From: Actinomycetes bacterium
GTDB lineage: Bacteria; Actinomycetota; Actinomycetes; Actinomycetales; Dermatophilaceae
Length of the DNA: 47,817 nucleotides
Reading direction: 5' to 3'
Assembly (NCBI GenBank): GCA_023420415.1
Contig: JAEZWF010000034.1
Coordinates: 1 to 47,817, forward strand
Below are positions 24,096 through 31,675 of the stretch, in pieces. Position 1 is the stretch's first letter, and every line of letters begins with the position of its first letter. Under the pieces are notes generated by a model. It did not search any database. It worked only from the letters and a program-made list of their open reading frames with translations, and had not been told where the DNA came from. The position numbers and the translations under genes are program-made.

Positions 24096-24956
24096 ATGCC
24101 CCCTGTGTCCGAGGAGAAGCGGGAGCCGTCACCGGTCCTGCCACTGACTCGGCGGGAGCGCCGGGAGGCCGCCCACGGGCGCGCCCCGTTGCCGCGGCGC
24201 GCGACCGCGGTCCGGCCCCTCACCATCGCCGGCACCGTTGCCTTCGCGGCGCTCATCGCGCTGACGGGCTACGCCAGTCCCCGGTTCGTCGTCCTCGCGG
24301 TGGCGCTCGGCGGGCTCGTGCTCGCGTGGGGCTGGCCGGTGCTGCTCGGGTTGCCGAGCCCCCGCGGCACCACGGGTGTGCTGATGGGTGGCACCGTGCT
24401 GCTCGCGGCCGCGGTGCTGCTGACCCCGGACGACCCCTACCTGCGGTGGCTGCCCGCCGCGCTGGCGGTGGCCGTCATCGGGGCCTTCCTCCACCAGCTG
24501 CTGCGGCGCGACGGGCGCCCACGCCTCACCGAGTCGATGGCCGCGAGCATCGCCGGCCTCGCGATCATCGCCGCCGGCACGGCATACGCCCCCGTCCCGC
24601 ACGCCCTCGACGGTTCGCACGGGCTCGCCTGCGCCATGGCCGGGCTCGCGGTCGGCGCCCTCGCCGACCCACTCATCGCGGTCCACCGCACCCGCCAGTG
24701 GGCGCTGTTCATCGCCATGCTGGCCGGCGGCCTCGCGGCGCTGGGCGTCGCCGCGCTCGGTGGGGGACCGGCCCCCGCATTCGGCGCCCTGCTCGGGCTG
24801 CTCACCGCCGCGGTGTCACACGCCGCCCGCCGGGTCCTGGCACCGCTGCCCGCCGCAGCCCACCCCCGCTCACAGCTCGCGTCCGCCGCCGCGTCGTCGC
24901 TGCTGCCCGGCGTCGTGGTGTTCACCGTGGTCTACCTGCCGATCTTCTCCGGCTGA
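24096..24956 (+). CDS. Hypothetical multi-pass membrane protein
   Basis: The 286-residue product starts with a basic cytoplasmic end of about 45 residues rich in Arg, Pro and Glu, then has around seven or eight hydrophobic segments, for example TIAGTVAFAALIALTGY, FVVLAVALGGLVLAW and a last one ending LPIFSG. GGAGGG ten bases before the ATG at 24096 supports this start. It was not recognised as a transporter and shows no charged catalytic residues within the helices. It follows the MoaD-like gene by seven bases. Actinobacterial core genomes commonly hold such a protein next to small housekeeping genes; no role can be given. Confidence 0.7.
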   Translation: MPPVSEEKREPSPVLPLTRRERREAAHGRAPLPRRATAVRPLTIAGTVAFAALIALTGYASPRFVVLAVALGGLVLAWGWPVLLGLPSPRGTTGVLMGGTVLLAAAVLLTPDDPYLRWLPAALAVAVIGAFLHQLLRRDGRPRLTESMAASIAGLAIIAAGTAYAPVPHALDGSHGLACAMAGLAVGALADPLIAVHRTRQWALFIAMLAGGLAALGVAALGGGPAPAFGALLGLLTAAVSHAARRVLAPLPAAAHPRSQLASAAASSLLPGVVVFTVVYLPIFSG

Positions 24957-25039
24957 CCCTTTCGGTCCTTCACGGCACTGGCCTTCGGGCGAGCGGCAGG
25001 CACGCACGCGGCATACCGGCGCATCCTGACCCGCAGGGG

Positions 25040-25423
25040 TCAGTAGACGAGCGCCTGCACGCCCGGCGTCGTGACCTCCTCGACGAACGCGGCCGCCCCG
25101 CGGACGGTCGCGCCCTCGACGAGGTCGGCCTCGGTGAGGTCGCGCCGGGCGGCACACTGGCCGCAGACCGTGACCGCGCCGGTGGCGAGCACCGCGTCAC
25201 GCAGGTCGGTGATGGGCGCGGCGTGGGGGAGCTCGACCTGCTCGGCGCGACCGGGCACCGCCATCCACGTCGCCTCACCGGTGAGCCACAGGCTCACCTC
25301 GACGCCGCTGGCCGCAGCAGTGGCCGCGACGGTGAACGCCTGGTTGAGGCGCTCCAGCGACTCGACGCCGCAGGTGGCCTTGATCACGAGCCGGCGGGAG
25401 GGGTCGGCGGAGGTGTCGGTCAT
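25040..25423 (-). CDS. DsrE-family protein
   Basis: The 127-residue cytoplasmic protein has the DsrE/DsrF-like alpha/beta fold: RLVIKATCGVESLERLNQAF near residue 10, GVEVSLWLTGEAT near 40 and VTVCGQCAARRDLTEADL near 84. The Cys pair in CGQC and Cys18 could take part in sulfur transfer, as in TusD/DsrE proteins, but many actinobacterial members have no known substrate. The ATG at 25423 is chosen since the ten codons before it look non-coding. A short hairpin at 25026-25043 overlaps its stop. It converges with the membrane protein gene and diverges from a 32-residue peptide gene. Confidence 0.8.
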   Translation of the reverse strand: MTDTSADPSRRLVIKATCGVESLERLNQAFTVAATAAASGVEVSLWLTGEATWMAVPGRAEQVELPHAAPITDLRDAVLATGAVTVCGQCAARRDLTEADLVEGATVRGAAAFVEEVTTPGVQALVY

Positions 25424-25434
25424 GGGCCTCAGGC

Positions 25435-25440
25435 TACGAT
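25435..25440 (+). promoter_or_regulatory. Leaderless -10 box (TACGAT) for the 32-residue peptide operon
   Basis: TACGAT ends seven bases before the GTG at 25448. Confidence 0.55.
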
Positions 25441-25447
25441 CTGGAGG

Positions 25448-25546
25448 GTGCACACGTTCTTCATCGCCCTGCTCGTCGCCACCGCGGTCGTCGTGACCTG
25501 GTTCGCCGGTTTCGTGGTCTACCGACTGGTCAAGACCCCGCGCTGA
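25448..25546 (+). CDS. 32-residue single-helix membrane peptide
   Basis: The tiny product has a hydrophobic core (FFIALLVATAVVVTWFAG) flanked by a short N-terminus and a basic end YRLVKTPR, so a single membrane helix with the C-terminus in the cytoplasm is expected. Its TGA overlaps the ATG of the nitrobindin-like gene as TGATG, giving translational coupling. The start is a GTG with a TACGAT box seven bases before it, typical of a leaderless mRNA. It is too short for most gene finders; similar tiny membrane peptides before this gene would support it. Its role is unknown; it may mainly set translation of the next gene or localise its product. Confidence 0.6.
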   Translation: MHTFFIALLVATAVVVTWFAGFVVYRLVKTPR

Positions 25547-26043
25547 TGGTCTTCACGATCGACGCCGACCTCGCCCCGGAGCTCGCTCCGCTGGCCTGGC
25601 TCGTCGGCACCTGGGAGGGCGCCGGCGTCGTGGGCTACCCCACGATCGAGTCCGCCAACTTCGGGCAGGAGATCATCTGCACCCATGACGGGCGGCCGTT
25701 CCTGCAGTGGGAGAGCCGGTCGTGGCTGCTCGACGAGGCGGGCAACAAGGTGCGACCGCTCGCCACCGAGCTCGGCTTCTGGCGGCCCGGTGAGGACGGC
25801 GACGTCGAGCTGCTTCTGACCCACCCGACGGGCATCGTCGAGCTCTACTACGGCAAGGCCGAGCCGGCCAAGATCGAGCTGCGCACCGACGGCGTGCTGC
25901 GCAGCCCGAACTCCAAGGAGTACAACGCCGGCCACCGCCTCTACGGCCTGGTCAACTCCAACCTCATGTGGGCCATGGACATGGCCGCCATGGGCGAACC
26001 GCTCCAGAGCCACGTGTCGGCCGAGCTCAAACGAGTCGCCTGA
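25546..26043 (+). CDS. Nitrobindin-like heme-binding beta-barrel protein
   Basis: The 165-residue cytoplasmic protein belongs to the nitrobindin/DUF1794 (FABP-like) family: a ten-stranded barrel that can bind ferric heme and react with nitric oxide or peroxynitrite. LVGTWEGAGVVGYP near residue 23 is the Gly-x-Trp-x-Gly-x-Gly signature. GHRLYGLVNSNLMWAMDMAAMG near residue 128 corresponds to the region that holds the heme-ligating histidine in the family (His128 or a neighbour here, not proved). Length is normal. It is coupled by TGATG to the 32-residue peptide gene and followed after two bases by a phosphatase gene. Confidence 0.88.
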   Translation: MVFTIDADLAPELAPLAWLVGTWEGAGVVGYPTIESANFGQEIICTHDGRPFLQWESRSWLLDEAGNKVRPLATELGFWRPGEDGDVELLLTHPTGIVELYYGKAEPAKIELRTDGVLRSPNSKEYNAGHRLYGLVNSNLMWAMDMAAMGEPLQSHVSAELKRVA

Positions 26044-26045
26044 GC

Positions 26046-26714
26046 GTGGCCGCGACGGGGCGCATCCTGGTCGTCTGCACCGGCAACGTGTGCCGTTCGC
26101 CCTTCGTGGAGCGGGCCCTGCAGCGTGAGCTGGATGCCAGCTGGGGGCCGGGCGCGGTGTCGGTGGAGAGCGCCGGCACCGGTGCCCTCGTCGGCCAGCC
26201 CGTGCACCCGCCCGTCCGCGTCCTCATGGAGGAGCACGGGTATGCCGCGGACGACTTCACCGCGCGCGCCGTCACCGCCCCGATGGTGGCCGACGCCGAC
26301 CTCGTGCTGGTCGCCGCGCGCGAGCACCTGCGGCCGGTGCTGGCGCTGCGCCCGGCCGCGCTGCGGCGGACCTTCACCTTTCGGGAGCTGGCGCGGCTGG
26401 TGCGCGACCTTCCCGCTGGCGGTGGCGGTGGCGCTGGCGCTGGCGGTGCTGGTGCTGGGGCTGGTGGCGAGAGCGACGGGGCGGTCGACGGGGCCGGGGC
26501 GGACGCGCACCTGCGTCAGGTCGCGGCGCTGGCGCTCGGGCGCCGGGGCCGGTCGCATGCCACGGACCACGACGGCGACGACCTCGTCGACCCCTACGGC
26601 CGCAAGGACAAGGTGGCGGGACAGCTGGCCGAGCAGGTGCTCGCCGACCTGCCCGCCGTGGCGGCCGCGCTCGGTCGCCCAAGCAGCCCGAGCAGCCCGG
26701 GCGCCCCGGCCTGA
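26046..26714 (+). CDS. Low-molecular-weight protein-tyrosine phosphatase with Gly-rich insert
   Basis: The 222-residue protein has the active-site loop VCTGNVCRSPFVERAL near residue 10 (Cys-x5-Arg-Ser) and a C-terminal LVDPYGRKDK whose Asp is the general acid. In this family it removes phosphate from protein tyrosine, often in control of polysaccharide or wall synthesis. Between these, a run of Gly and Ala with GESDGAVDGAG (about residues 122-155, bases 26410-26510) is not part of the fold and makes the protein longer than the usual 150-190 residues. The GTG at 26046 lies two bases after the preceding stop. It converges with an LCP cell-wall gene across a long hairpin. Confidence 0.88.
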   Translation: MAATGRILVVCTGNVCRSPFVERALQRELDASWGPGAVSVESAGTGALVGQPVHPPVRVLMEEHGYAADDFTARAVTAPMVADADLVLVAAREHLRPVLALRPAALRRTFTFRELARLVRDLPAGGGGGAGAGGAGAGAGGESDGAVDGAGADAHLRQVAALALGRRGRSHATDHDGDDLVDPYGRKDKVAGQLAEQVLADLPAVAAALGRPSSPSSPGAPA

Positions 26715-26722
26715 CGGTCACC

Positions 26723-26787
26723 CGGTCGAGGGGTCACGACGCGCTGAGGGTCGCGCGCACCGTCAGCGCGCCATGACCCCTCGACCG
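26723..26787. terminator. Long hairpin between convergent phosphatase and LCP genes
   Basis: The arms 26723-26747 and 26763-26787 pair over 25 positions with two mismatches around a 15-base loop; the outer part CGGTCGAGGGGTCA is perfect. There is no T-run on either side. Confidence 0.55.
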
Positions 26788-26801
26788 CGGCGGGTGTCTC
26801 G

Positions 26802-27806
26802 TCAGCCGGTGGGCTGGTAGCTCGCGAGGTCGTCGTTCTGCAGCGCCTCGCCGAGCGCCTCCATGCCGGGCTCGTCGAGGATGTCGATCGAGGCGCCCTG
26901 CGGTGACGTGCCGAACCCGGTGAAGGGTGCGGTGATGAAGCGGATGTCGTTGCCCCGCAGGTTCCGCAGCGACAGCGCCTGGCTGCGCATGTCACCCACG
27001 GAGAAGTCCTGGTCGACGATGAGGTTCTCGGTGCCGGCATCGACGAACTGGGCCAGCTTCACCGGGTTGGTGACGACGTCGCGGCTCAGCGACTTCAGCA
27101 ACAGGGCCTTGATGAACGCCTGCTGCCGGCGACCGCGGGAGATGTCGCCCTCGCTCAGCTGCTTGCGCTCGCGGACGAACGCCAAGGCCTGCGCGCCGTT
27201 CATCTGCTGGTAGCCCTTGCGGAACGTGTAGCCGCCGCTGGTGCTCGGCTCCTCGACGTAGACGTTGACCCCGCCCACGGCGTCGGTCATCTTCTTGAAG
27301 CCGTCGAAGTTGGTGATCGCGACGTGGTCGATCGGGACACCGACGAGATCCTGCAGCGTCTGCACGAGCAACGGTGACCCGCCGTAGGCGAAGGCGGCGT
27401 TGATCTTGTCCTTGCCGCGCCCGGGGATGTCGACGTACAGGTCGCGCGGGAAGTGGACGAGCGTCACCGTCTTGCGGTCGGCGGCGACGTGCATGAGGAC
27501 GATGACGTCGGAGCGGGCTCCGGCCAGCCCGGCGCGGGCGTCGGAACCGATGAACAGGATGTTCTGGGCGTCCTCCGTGCCGGCCTTCTTCGTGGGAGCG
27601 GGTGTGCCGCTGTCGGCCTTGGGCAGCAGGCTCTCGTGCTGCACGTTGTTCGCGACGGTCTGGTTGAGGAAGAGCAGGTAACCCGCCGCCACGCCGACCA
27701 CGAGGAGCGCCACCACGGACATCGCGACGATGATGACGCGGCGCCGACGCCTCCGCTTCGGGGGCTCGGTCTCTCGGGTCTCGGCATCCTCGAAGTCGTC
27801 CAGCAC
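26802..27806 (-). CDS. LytR-CpsA-Psr (LCP) family cell-wall ligase
   Basis: The 334-residue protein has a basic cytoplasmic end (PPKRRRRRR), one membrane helix near residues 26-50 and an outside LCP domain. This family joins polyprenyl-linked glycopolymers such as arabinogalactan or teichoic acid-like chains to peptidoglycan. Visible motifs are ARAGLAGARSDVIVLMHV near 90, VHFPRDLYVDIPG near 117 and KINAAFAYGG near 134, with the Asp and Arg residues that bind the pyrophosphate of the lipid donor. GTG at 27806 has TACACT six bases before it and is preferred over GTG at 27812, which would abut that box. Confidence 0.9.
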   Translation of the reverse strand: MLDDFEDAETRETEPPKRRRRRRVIIVAMSVVALLVVGVAAGYLLFLNQTVANNVQHESLLPKADSGTPAPTKKAGTEDAQNILFIGSDARAGLAGARSDVIVLMHVAADRKTVTLVHFPRDLYVDIPGRGKDKINAAFAYGGSPLLVQTLQDLVGVPIDHVAITNFDGFKKMTDAVGGVNVYVEEPSTSGGYTFRKGYQQMNGAQALAFVRERKQLSEGDISRGRRQQAFIKALLLKSLSRDVVTNPVKLAQFVDAGTENLIVDQDFSVGDMRSQALSLRNLRGNDIRFITAPFTGFGTSPQGASIDILDEPGMEALGEALQNDDLASYQPTG

Positions 27807-27812
27807 GCGCAC

Positions 27813-27818
27813 AGTGTA
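27813..27818 (-). promoter_or_regulatory. Leaderless -10 box (TACACT) for the LCP gene
   Basis: On the minus strand TACACT ends six bases before the GTG at 27806. Confidence 0.55.
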
Positions 27819-27862
27819 GGTGCGCGTACCTGTGCGCCGTGACCGGTTCGGGACCCCCTCCG

Positions 27863-27868
27863 TACAGT
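27863..27868 (+). promoter_or_regulatory. Leaderless -10 box (TACAGT) for the Fur-type regulator
   Basis: TACAGT ends six bases before the GTG at 27875, 45 bases from the divergent LCP promoter. Confidence 0.55.
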
Positions 27869-27874
27869 GGACGG

Positions 27875-28288
27875 GTGCAGGACGTCGGCGACCAGCTGCG
27901 GGCGCAGGGGCGGCGGATGACCCCCCAGCGCCAGCGGGTCCTCGATGCCGTGAGCCGCGCCGGGCACGTCACGCCCGAGCAGGTCGTCGACCTCGTCGCC
28001 ACCGACGGCGGGCCCCGCCTGGCGGCCTCGACCGTCTACCGGGCGCTCGAGGCCCTCGAGTCGCTCGGCGTGGTGACCCACACGCACCTCGACCACCGGG
28101 CGCCGAGCTACCACCTCGCCGACCACGCGACCCACATCCACCTCGTATGCCGCGTGTGCGGCCGGGTGGACGAGTGCCCCCGTGAGCTCGCGGAGACGTT
28201 CGTGGGGAATGTTCTGGCGGCCAAGGGCTTTGTCGCTGACATGACCCACATGGCCGTCCACGGGGAGTGTGCGCAGTGCAGCCGATGA
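27875..28288 (+). CDS. Fur-family metalloregulator (Nur-like)
   Basis: The 137-residue repressor has an N-terminal winged helix (about 1-75, with RRMTPQRQRVLDAV and STVYRALEALESLGVV) and a C-terminal metal-binding dimer domain with APSYHLADHATHIHLVCRVCGRV. The Cys pair in CRVC and CAQC near the end would hold structural zinc, and the His cluster the sensing metal. The middle HTHLDHRAPSYHLADH is closest, from memory, to the nickel regulator Nur of Streptomyces, but Zur or Fur roles cannot be excluded. The GTG start follows a TACAGT box. It overlaps ygfZ by ATGA. A binding site of its own was not identified. Confidence 0.85.
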   Translation: MQDVGDQLRAQGRRMTPQRQRVLDAVSRAGHVTPEQVVDLVATDGGPRLAASTVYRALEALESLGVVTHTHLDHRAPSYHLADHATHIHLVCRVCGRVDECPRELAETFVGNVLAAKGFVADMTHMAVHGECAQCSR

Positions 28289-29352
28289 CCACGCCGGACG
28301 CAGCCACGCCGGACGAACCGCCGCAGGTGCCGACCTCGGCCCACCGGTCGCCGCTGCTGGACCGCTCCGGCGCCGTGGAGGCCGAGGGCGCTGACGCGGG
28401 CGTGGCCGCCCACTACGGCGACCCGCTGCGCGAGCAGCGCCTGCTGTCCGAGGGCCTGGCCGTCGTCGACCTGTCCAACCGCGGGGTCGTCACGGTCACC
28501 GGGCCCGACCGGCTCTCGTGGCTCCACTCGATCACCAGCCAGCAGCTCACCGGCCTCGCGCCGCACAGCTCCACCGAGGCACTCGTCCTCAGCCCCAAGG
28601 GTCACGTCGAGCACGCCCTGCACGTCGTCGACGACGGTGAGACGACGTGGATCACGGTCGAGCCCGGCACTGCCCCGGCGCTGGCCGCATGGCTCGACTC
28701 GATGCGGTTCATGCTCCGCGTCGAGGTGAAGGACCGCACGAACGACGTCGCCGTCCTGGGTGAACCGGTGGGCGCTGAGTCACAGTCCGGCGAGCCGGTG
28801 GCGTGGGTCGACCCGTGGCCGGGGCTCGTGGGCGACACCGCGGCATACGGACCGGTCGAAGGCCACCCGGCACACGGGCGACGGTGGCGCGAGGTCCTCG
28901 TGCCGCGCGACTCCCTCGTCGACGCGGTCGGCGACCGCGACCTGGCCGGCACCTGGGCCAGCGAGGCGCTGCGGGTGGCGGCCTGGCGGCCGCGGCTGGG
29001 CTTCGAGACCGACCACCGCACCATCGCGCACGAGGTCGACTGGCTGCGCACGGCCGTGCACCTGCACAAGGGCTGCTACCGCGGGCAGGAGACGATCGCG
29101 CGGGTGCACAACCTCGGCCGTCCGCCGCGCCGGGTCGTGTTCCTGCACCTCGACGGGTCGGGGCACACGCTGCCCGAGGCGGGCGCACCGGTCTCCCTCG
29201 ACGGCCGTCAGGTCGGTCGGCTCACCACGGTGGCGCGGCACTTCGAGGACGGCCCCATCGCGCTTGCCGTCCTCAAGCGCAACACCCCCGTCGACGCCAC
29301 CCTCGACGCGGGTGGGGTCAGCGCCGCGCAGGAGGTCGTGGTCGCGCCCTGA
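28285..29352 (+). CDS. ygfZ: YgfZ/GcvT-family folate-binding protein
   Basis: The 355-residue protein belongs to the YgfZ branch of the GcvT family, which uses folate and helps make or repair iron-sulfur clusters. The family signature KGCYRGQETIARVHNLG lies near residue 256, including the reactive Cys; the N-terminal part has VVDLSNRGVVTVTGPDRLSWLHSI near residue 60. Length is normal for actinobacteria. Its ATG overlaps the stop of the Fur-type regulator by ATGA, so the two are translated together, which would tie cluster repair to metal status. Confidence 0.92.
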   Translation: MTTPDAATPDEPPQVPTSAHRSPLLDRSGAVEAEGADAGVAAHYGDPLREQRLLSEGLAVVDLSNRGVVTVTGPDRLSWLHSITSQQLTGLAPHSSTEALVLSPKGHVEHALHVVDDGETTWITVEPGTAPALAAWLDSMRFMLRVEVKDRTNDVAVLGEPVGAESQSGEPVAWVDPWPGLVGDTAAYGPVEGHPAHGRRWREVLVPRDSLVDAVGDRDLAGTWASEALRVAAWRPRLGFETDHRTIAHEVDWLRTAVHLHKGCYRGQETIARVHNLGRPPRRVVFLHLDGSGHTLPEAGAPVSLDGRQVGRLTTVARHFEDGPIALAVLKRNTPVDATLDAGGVSAAQEVVVAP

Positions 29353-29394
29353 CCGGTGCTCGACGGCGGCCGGTGCGCTGCCATGATGGCGCCC

Positions 29395-30234
29395 ATGGCC
29401 ACGACCCCCGGCACCCTCATCACCGTCGCGCCCACCGGCGCCGAGCTCGACAAGGCGGACTTCCCGCAGCTGCCGACGACGCTCGAGGAGCTCGTCGAGA
29501 CCGCGGGGCGGTGCGAGGCCGCTGGCGCCGCGATGATCCACCTGCACATCCGTGACGGTGAGCACCGGCCCACGCTCGACCACGGCCACCTCAAGGCTGC
29601 CGTCGACGCGCTGCGCGAGCAGACGTCGCTGGTGATCCAGCTCTCCACCGGTGGCTCCGTCCACGACCCGCTCGAACAGCGCCTCACCGTCCTGGACGCC
29701 GAGCCCGACTCGTGCTCGCTCACCTGTGGCACCACCAACTTCGGCGACGACGTGTTCCTCAACCCGTGGGGCTTCATGTCCGACCTCTACGTGCAGGCCC
29801 AGGAGCGCGAGGTCGTGCCGGAGTTCGAGCTGTTCGACCTCGGGCACGTGGCGTCGCTGGCGCGGCTCATCGACAAGCACGGCCTCCCCTTCGGTGGGAA
29901 GGTGCACGTCGACTTCGTCACCGGTGTGCCGGGAGGTATGCCGGGCACCCCGGCCGCGCTGATGGCGGGCGTCGCGATGCTGCCGGCCGAGGTGACCTCC
30001 TGGTCCGCAACCGGCATCGGCCGCACCCACCTGCCGATCGCCGCCGCTGCGCTCGCGGCCGGCGGCCACCTGCGGGTGGGGATGGAGGACAACGTCGTCT
30101 TCGCCCGCGGCATACCCGTCGTGCACAACGCCCAGCTGGTGGAGCGCGCTGCCCACCTGGCCGAGGTCATGCAGCGCCCGGCCATGTCCACCGACGACGC
30201 CCGCACCCTGCTGGCCGTCAAGCCCCGTCGCTGA
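29395..30234 (+). CDS. Beta-keto acid cleavage enzyme (BKACE, DUF849)
   Basis: The 279-residue TIM-barrel enzyme belongs to the family that cleaves 3-keto-5-aminohexanoate and other beta-keto acids with acetyl-CoA. Visible motifs are AAMIHLHIRDGEHRPTLD near residue 45, where the two His bind zinc, and GGHLRVGMEDNVVF near residue 222, holding the catalytic Arg/Glu region. The substrate cannot be told from sequence. The ATG at 29395 gives the family's normal N-terminus (GTLITVAPTGAE); a GTG at 29356 would add 13 residues. It follows ygfZ by 42 bases and no lysine-fermentation genes are nearby, so a different keto acid is likely. Confidence 0.88.
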   Translation: MATTPGTLITVAPTGAELDKADFPQLPTTLEELVETAGRCEAAGAAMIHLHIRDGEHRPTLDHGHLKAAVDALREQTSLVIQLSTGGSVHDPLEQRLTVLDAEPDSCSLTCGTTNFGDDVFLNPWGFMSDLYVQAQEREVVPEFELFDLGHVASLARLIDKHGLPFGGKVHVDFVTGVPGGMPGTPAALMAGVAMLPAEVTSWSATGIGRTHLPIAAAALAAGGHLRVGMEDNVVFARGIPVVHNAQLVERAAHLAEVMQRPAMSTDDARTLLAVKPRR

Positions 30235-30324
30235 CCCCCGCGCCAGGCGCGGTGGCGCCGCGCGAGTATGCCGTGTGGGCACCATCACGCTGTCTTGAGT
30301 TTGCATCGTGCTAACTCCAGCAAG

Positions 30325-30330
30325 CATGAT
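30325..30330 (+). promoter_or_regulatory. Probable leaderless -10 box (CATGAT) for the XRE regulator
   Basis: CATGAT ends six bases before the GTG at 30337; it departs from TANNNT at its first base. Confidence 0.4.
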
Positions 30331-30336
30331 GGATGC

Positions 30337-30825
30337 GTGAGCCGGATCCCGCTGAACCCGTTGGGCAGCAACAGCCTCGGTGACTACCTGCGTGAGCAGC
30401 GTCAGTCCGCCCGGCTCTCGCTGCGCCAGCTCGCGGACCTCGCTGGCATCTCCAACCCCTACCTGTCGCAGATCGAGCGGGGGCTGAAGAAGCCGAGCGC
30501 CGAGATCCTCCAGCAGCTCGCCAAGGGCCTGGAGGTGTCGGCCGAGTCGCTCTACGTGCAGGCCGGCATCCTCGACGAGCGGCACGGCTCCGGCGCCGGG
30601 CTGCTGGACACCCGGGCCGTGATCAAGTCCGACCCGGCCCTCACCGAGCGGCAGCGGCGCACCCTCATCGACATCTACGACTCGTTCGTCGAGGCCGACG
30701 AGGCCGACGAGGCGCAGGACCGCACCAAGGCAACGACGCCGAAAGCCAAGAGCACCAAGGCAACTCGCAAGTCGACCACGCGCAAGCCGACCACCGGCGG
30801 GCGTTCCACGAAGACCACCCGATGA
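30337..30825 (+). CDS. XRE-family regulator with basic Lys/Thr tail
   Basis: The 162-residue protein has a helix-turn-helix at about residues 14-70 (SLGDYLREQRQSARLS, then QLADLAGISNPYLSQIERG), a short linker helix and a tail from about residue 130 with repeated Lys-Ser/Thr (KAKSTKATRKSTTRK). The tail resembles histone H1 and the tail of the next gene's product. In mycobacteria a similar regulator lies directly before hbhA (from memory), and the same pairing here supports control of that gene. The GTG at 30337 is preferred over 30268 because of the CATGAT box. Confidence 0.85.
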   Translation: MSRIPLNPLGSNSLGDYLREQRQSARLSLRQLADLAGISNPYLSQIERGLKKPSAEILQQLAKGLEVSAESLYVQAGILDERHGSGAGLLDTRAVIKSDPALTERQRRTLIDIYDSFVEADEADEAQDRTKATTPKAKSTKATRKSTTRKPTTGGRSTKTTR

Positions 30826-30839
30826 TCAAGGAGATCCCC

Positions 30840-31526
30840 ATGGCACTGGCTGCCGACATCCGCAAGACCGTCACCGACACGACCCCCGTCTTCTACGCCG
30901 TGGGTCTCACCGACCTCGCGGTCGAGAAGATCCGCGAGGCCAACGTCAAGGCCGAGGCCCGCCGCGCCGAGCTCAAGCCCGCCACGCTGCAGGCGAAGGC
31001 CGAGACCGCGATCGACGCCGCGACCAAGCAGGTCAAGGGTCTCCCCGCCCTCGCGCTCAACCGCAGCCTCGAGCTCGCGGGCAAGGCTCAGGACGAGTAC
31101 GAGACCGTCGCCGCCCGTGGCGAGAAGCTGGTCAAGCGGGTCCGCACCCAGAAGTCGACCAAGGACCTCATCGCCCAGGCCGAGGCCACCTTCGCCCTCG
31201 GCAAGGGTGCCGTCACCACGGCCCGCAAGTCGGCCGCTGACATCCAGCGCTCGGCCAAGGCCACGCTGACCACGGGTCGCAAGGAGGCCGTTGCGGCCGC
31301 CGACGCCATCGCCGAGTCCGTCGTCGACGAGACCACCGAGGCGGCCAGCACTGTCAAGGCCGCCACGAAGCGCACCCGCACCGCGGCCAAGCGCACCGCC
31401 ACCACCACCAAGAAGAGCGCGGCCCGCACCCGCACCGCGGCCAAGAGCACCACCACCGGTGCCCGCAAGACCGCCACCGCCAGCAAGAAGGCCACCAAGG
31501 CCGCCGCCACCAAGGTCGGCGACTGA
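30840..31526 (+). CDS. HBHA-like heparin-binding / histone-like protein
   Basis: The 228-residue protein has a short N-terminal segment, a long helical coiled-coil region (about residues 20-150, rich in Ala, Glu, Lys) and a C-terminal tail of Lys-Thr-Ala-Arg repeats (about 165-228, e.g. TRTAAKRTATTTKKSA). This is the layout of mycobacterial HBHA, a surface adhesin that binds sulfated glycans; in non-pathogens such proteins may bind DNA, polyphosphate or lipids. AAGGAG six bases before the ATG at 30840 decides the start. It is 14 bases after the XRE regulator and followed by a strong terminator. Confidence 0.82.
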   Translation: MALAADIRKTVTDTTPVFYAVGLTDLAVEKIREANVKAEARRAELKPATLQAKAETAIDAATKQVKGLPALALNRSLELAGKAQDEYETVAARGEKLVKRVRTQKSTKDLIAQAEATFALGKGAVTTARKSAADIQRSAKATLTTGRKEAVAAADAIAESVVDETTEAASTVKAATKRTRTAAKRTATTTKKSAARTRTAAKSTTTGARKTATASKKATKAAATKVGD

Positions 31527-31581
31527 GCCTGGTCCTCACTCGGGCGTGAAGCGCAGTCCGCGCGCTTCGCTCGGGAACTGT

Positions 31582-31625
31582 GAGCCTCCCTCGGGAAATG
31601 ATCCCGAGGGAGGCTCGCTTTTGCG
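31582..31625 (+). terminator. Rho-independent terminator after the HBHA-like gene
   Basis: A perfect 15-bp stem (GAGCCTCCCTCGGGA, 31582-31596; inverse 31602-31616) with a five-base loop is followed by GCTTTTGCG. Confidence 0.88.
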
Positions 31626-31663
31626 CATGACGCGGAAAAGCTGGGGCGCGGGGAGGGGGTGGG

Positions 31664-31669
31664 TAGGGT
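31664..31669 (+). promoter_or_regulatory. Leaderless -10 box (TAGGGT) for the asparaginase gene
   Basis: TAGGGT ends six bases before the GTG at 31676. Confidence 0.6.
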
Positions 31670-31675
31670 CGCCGG

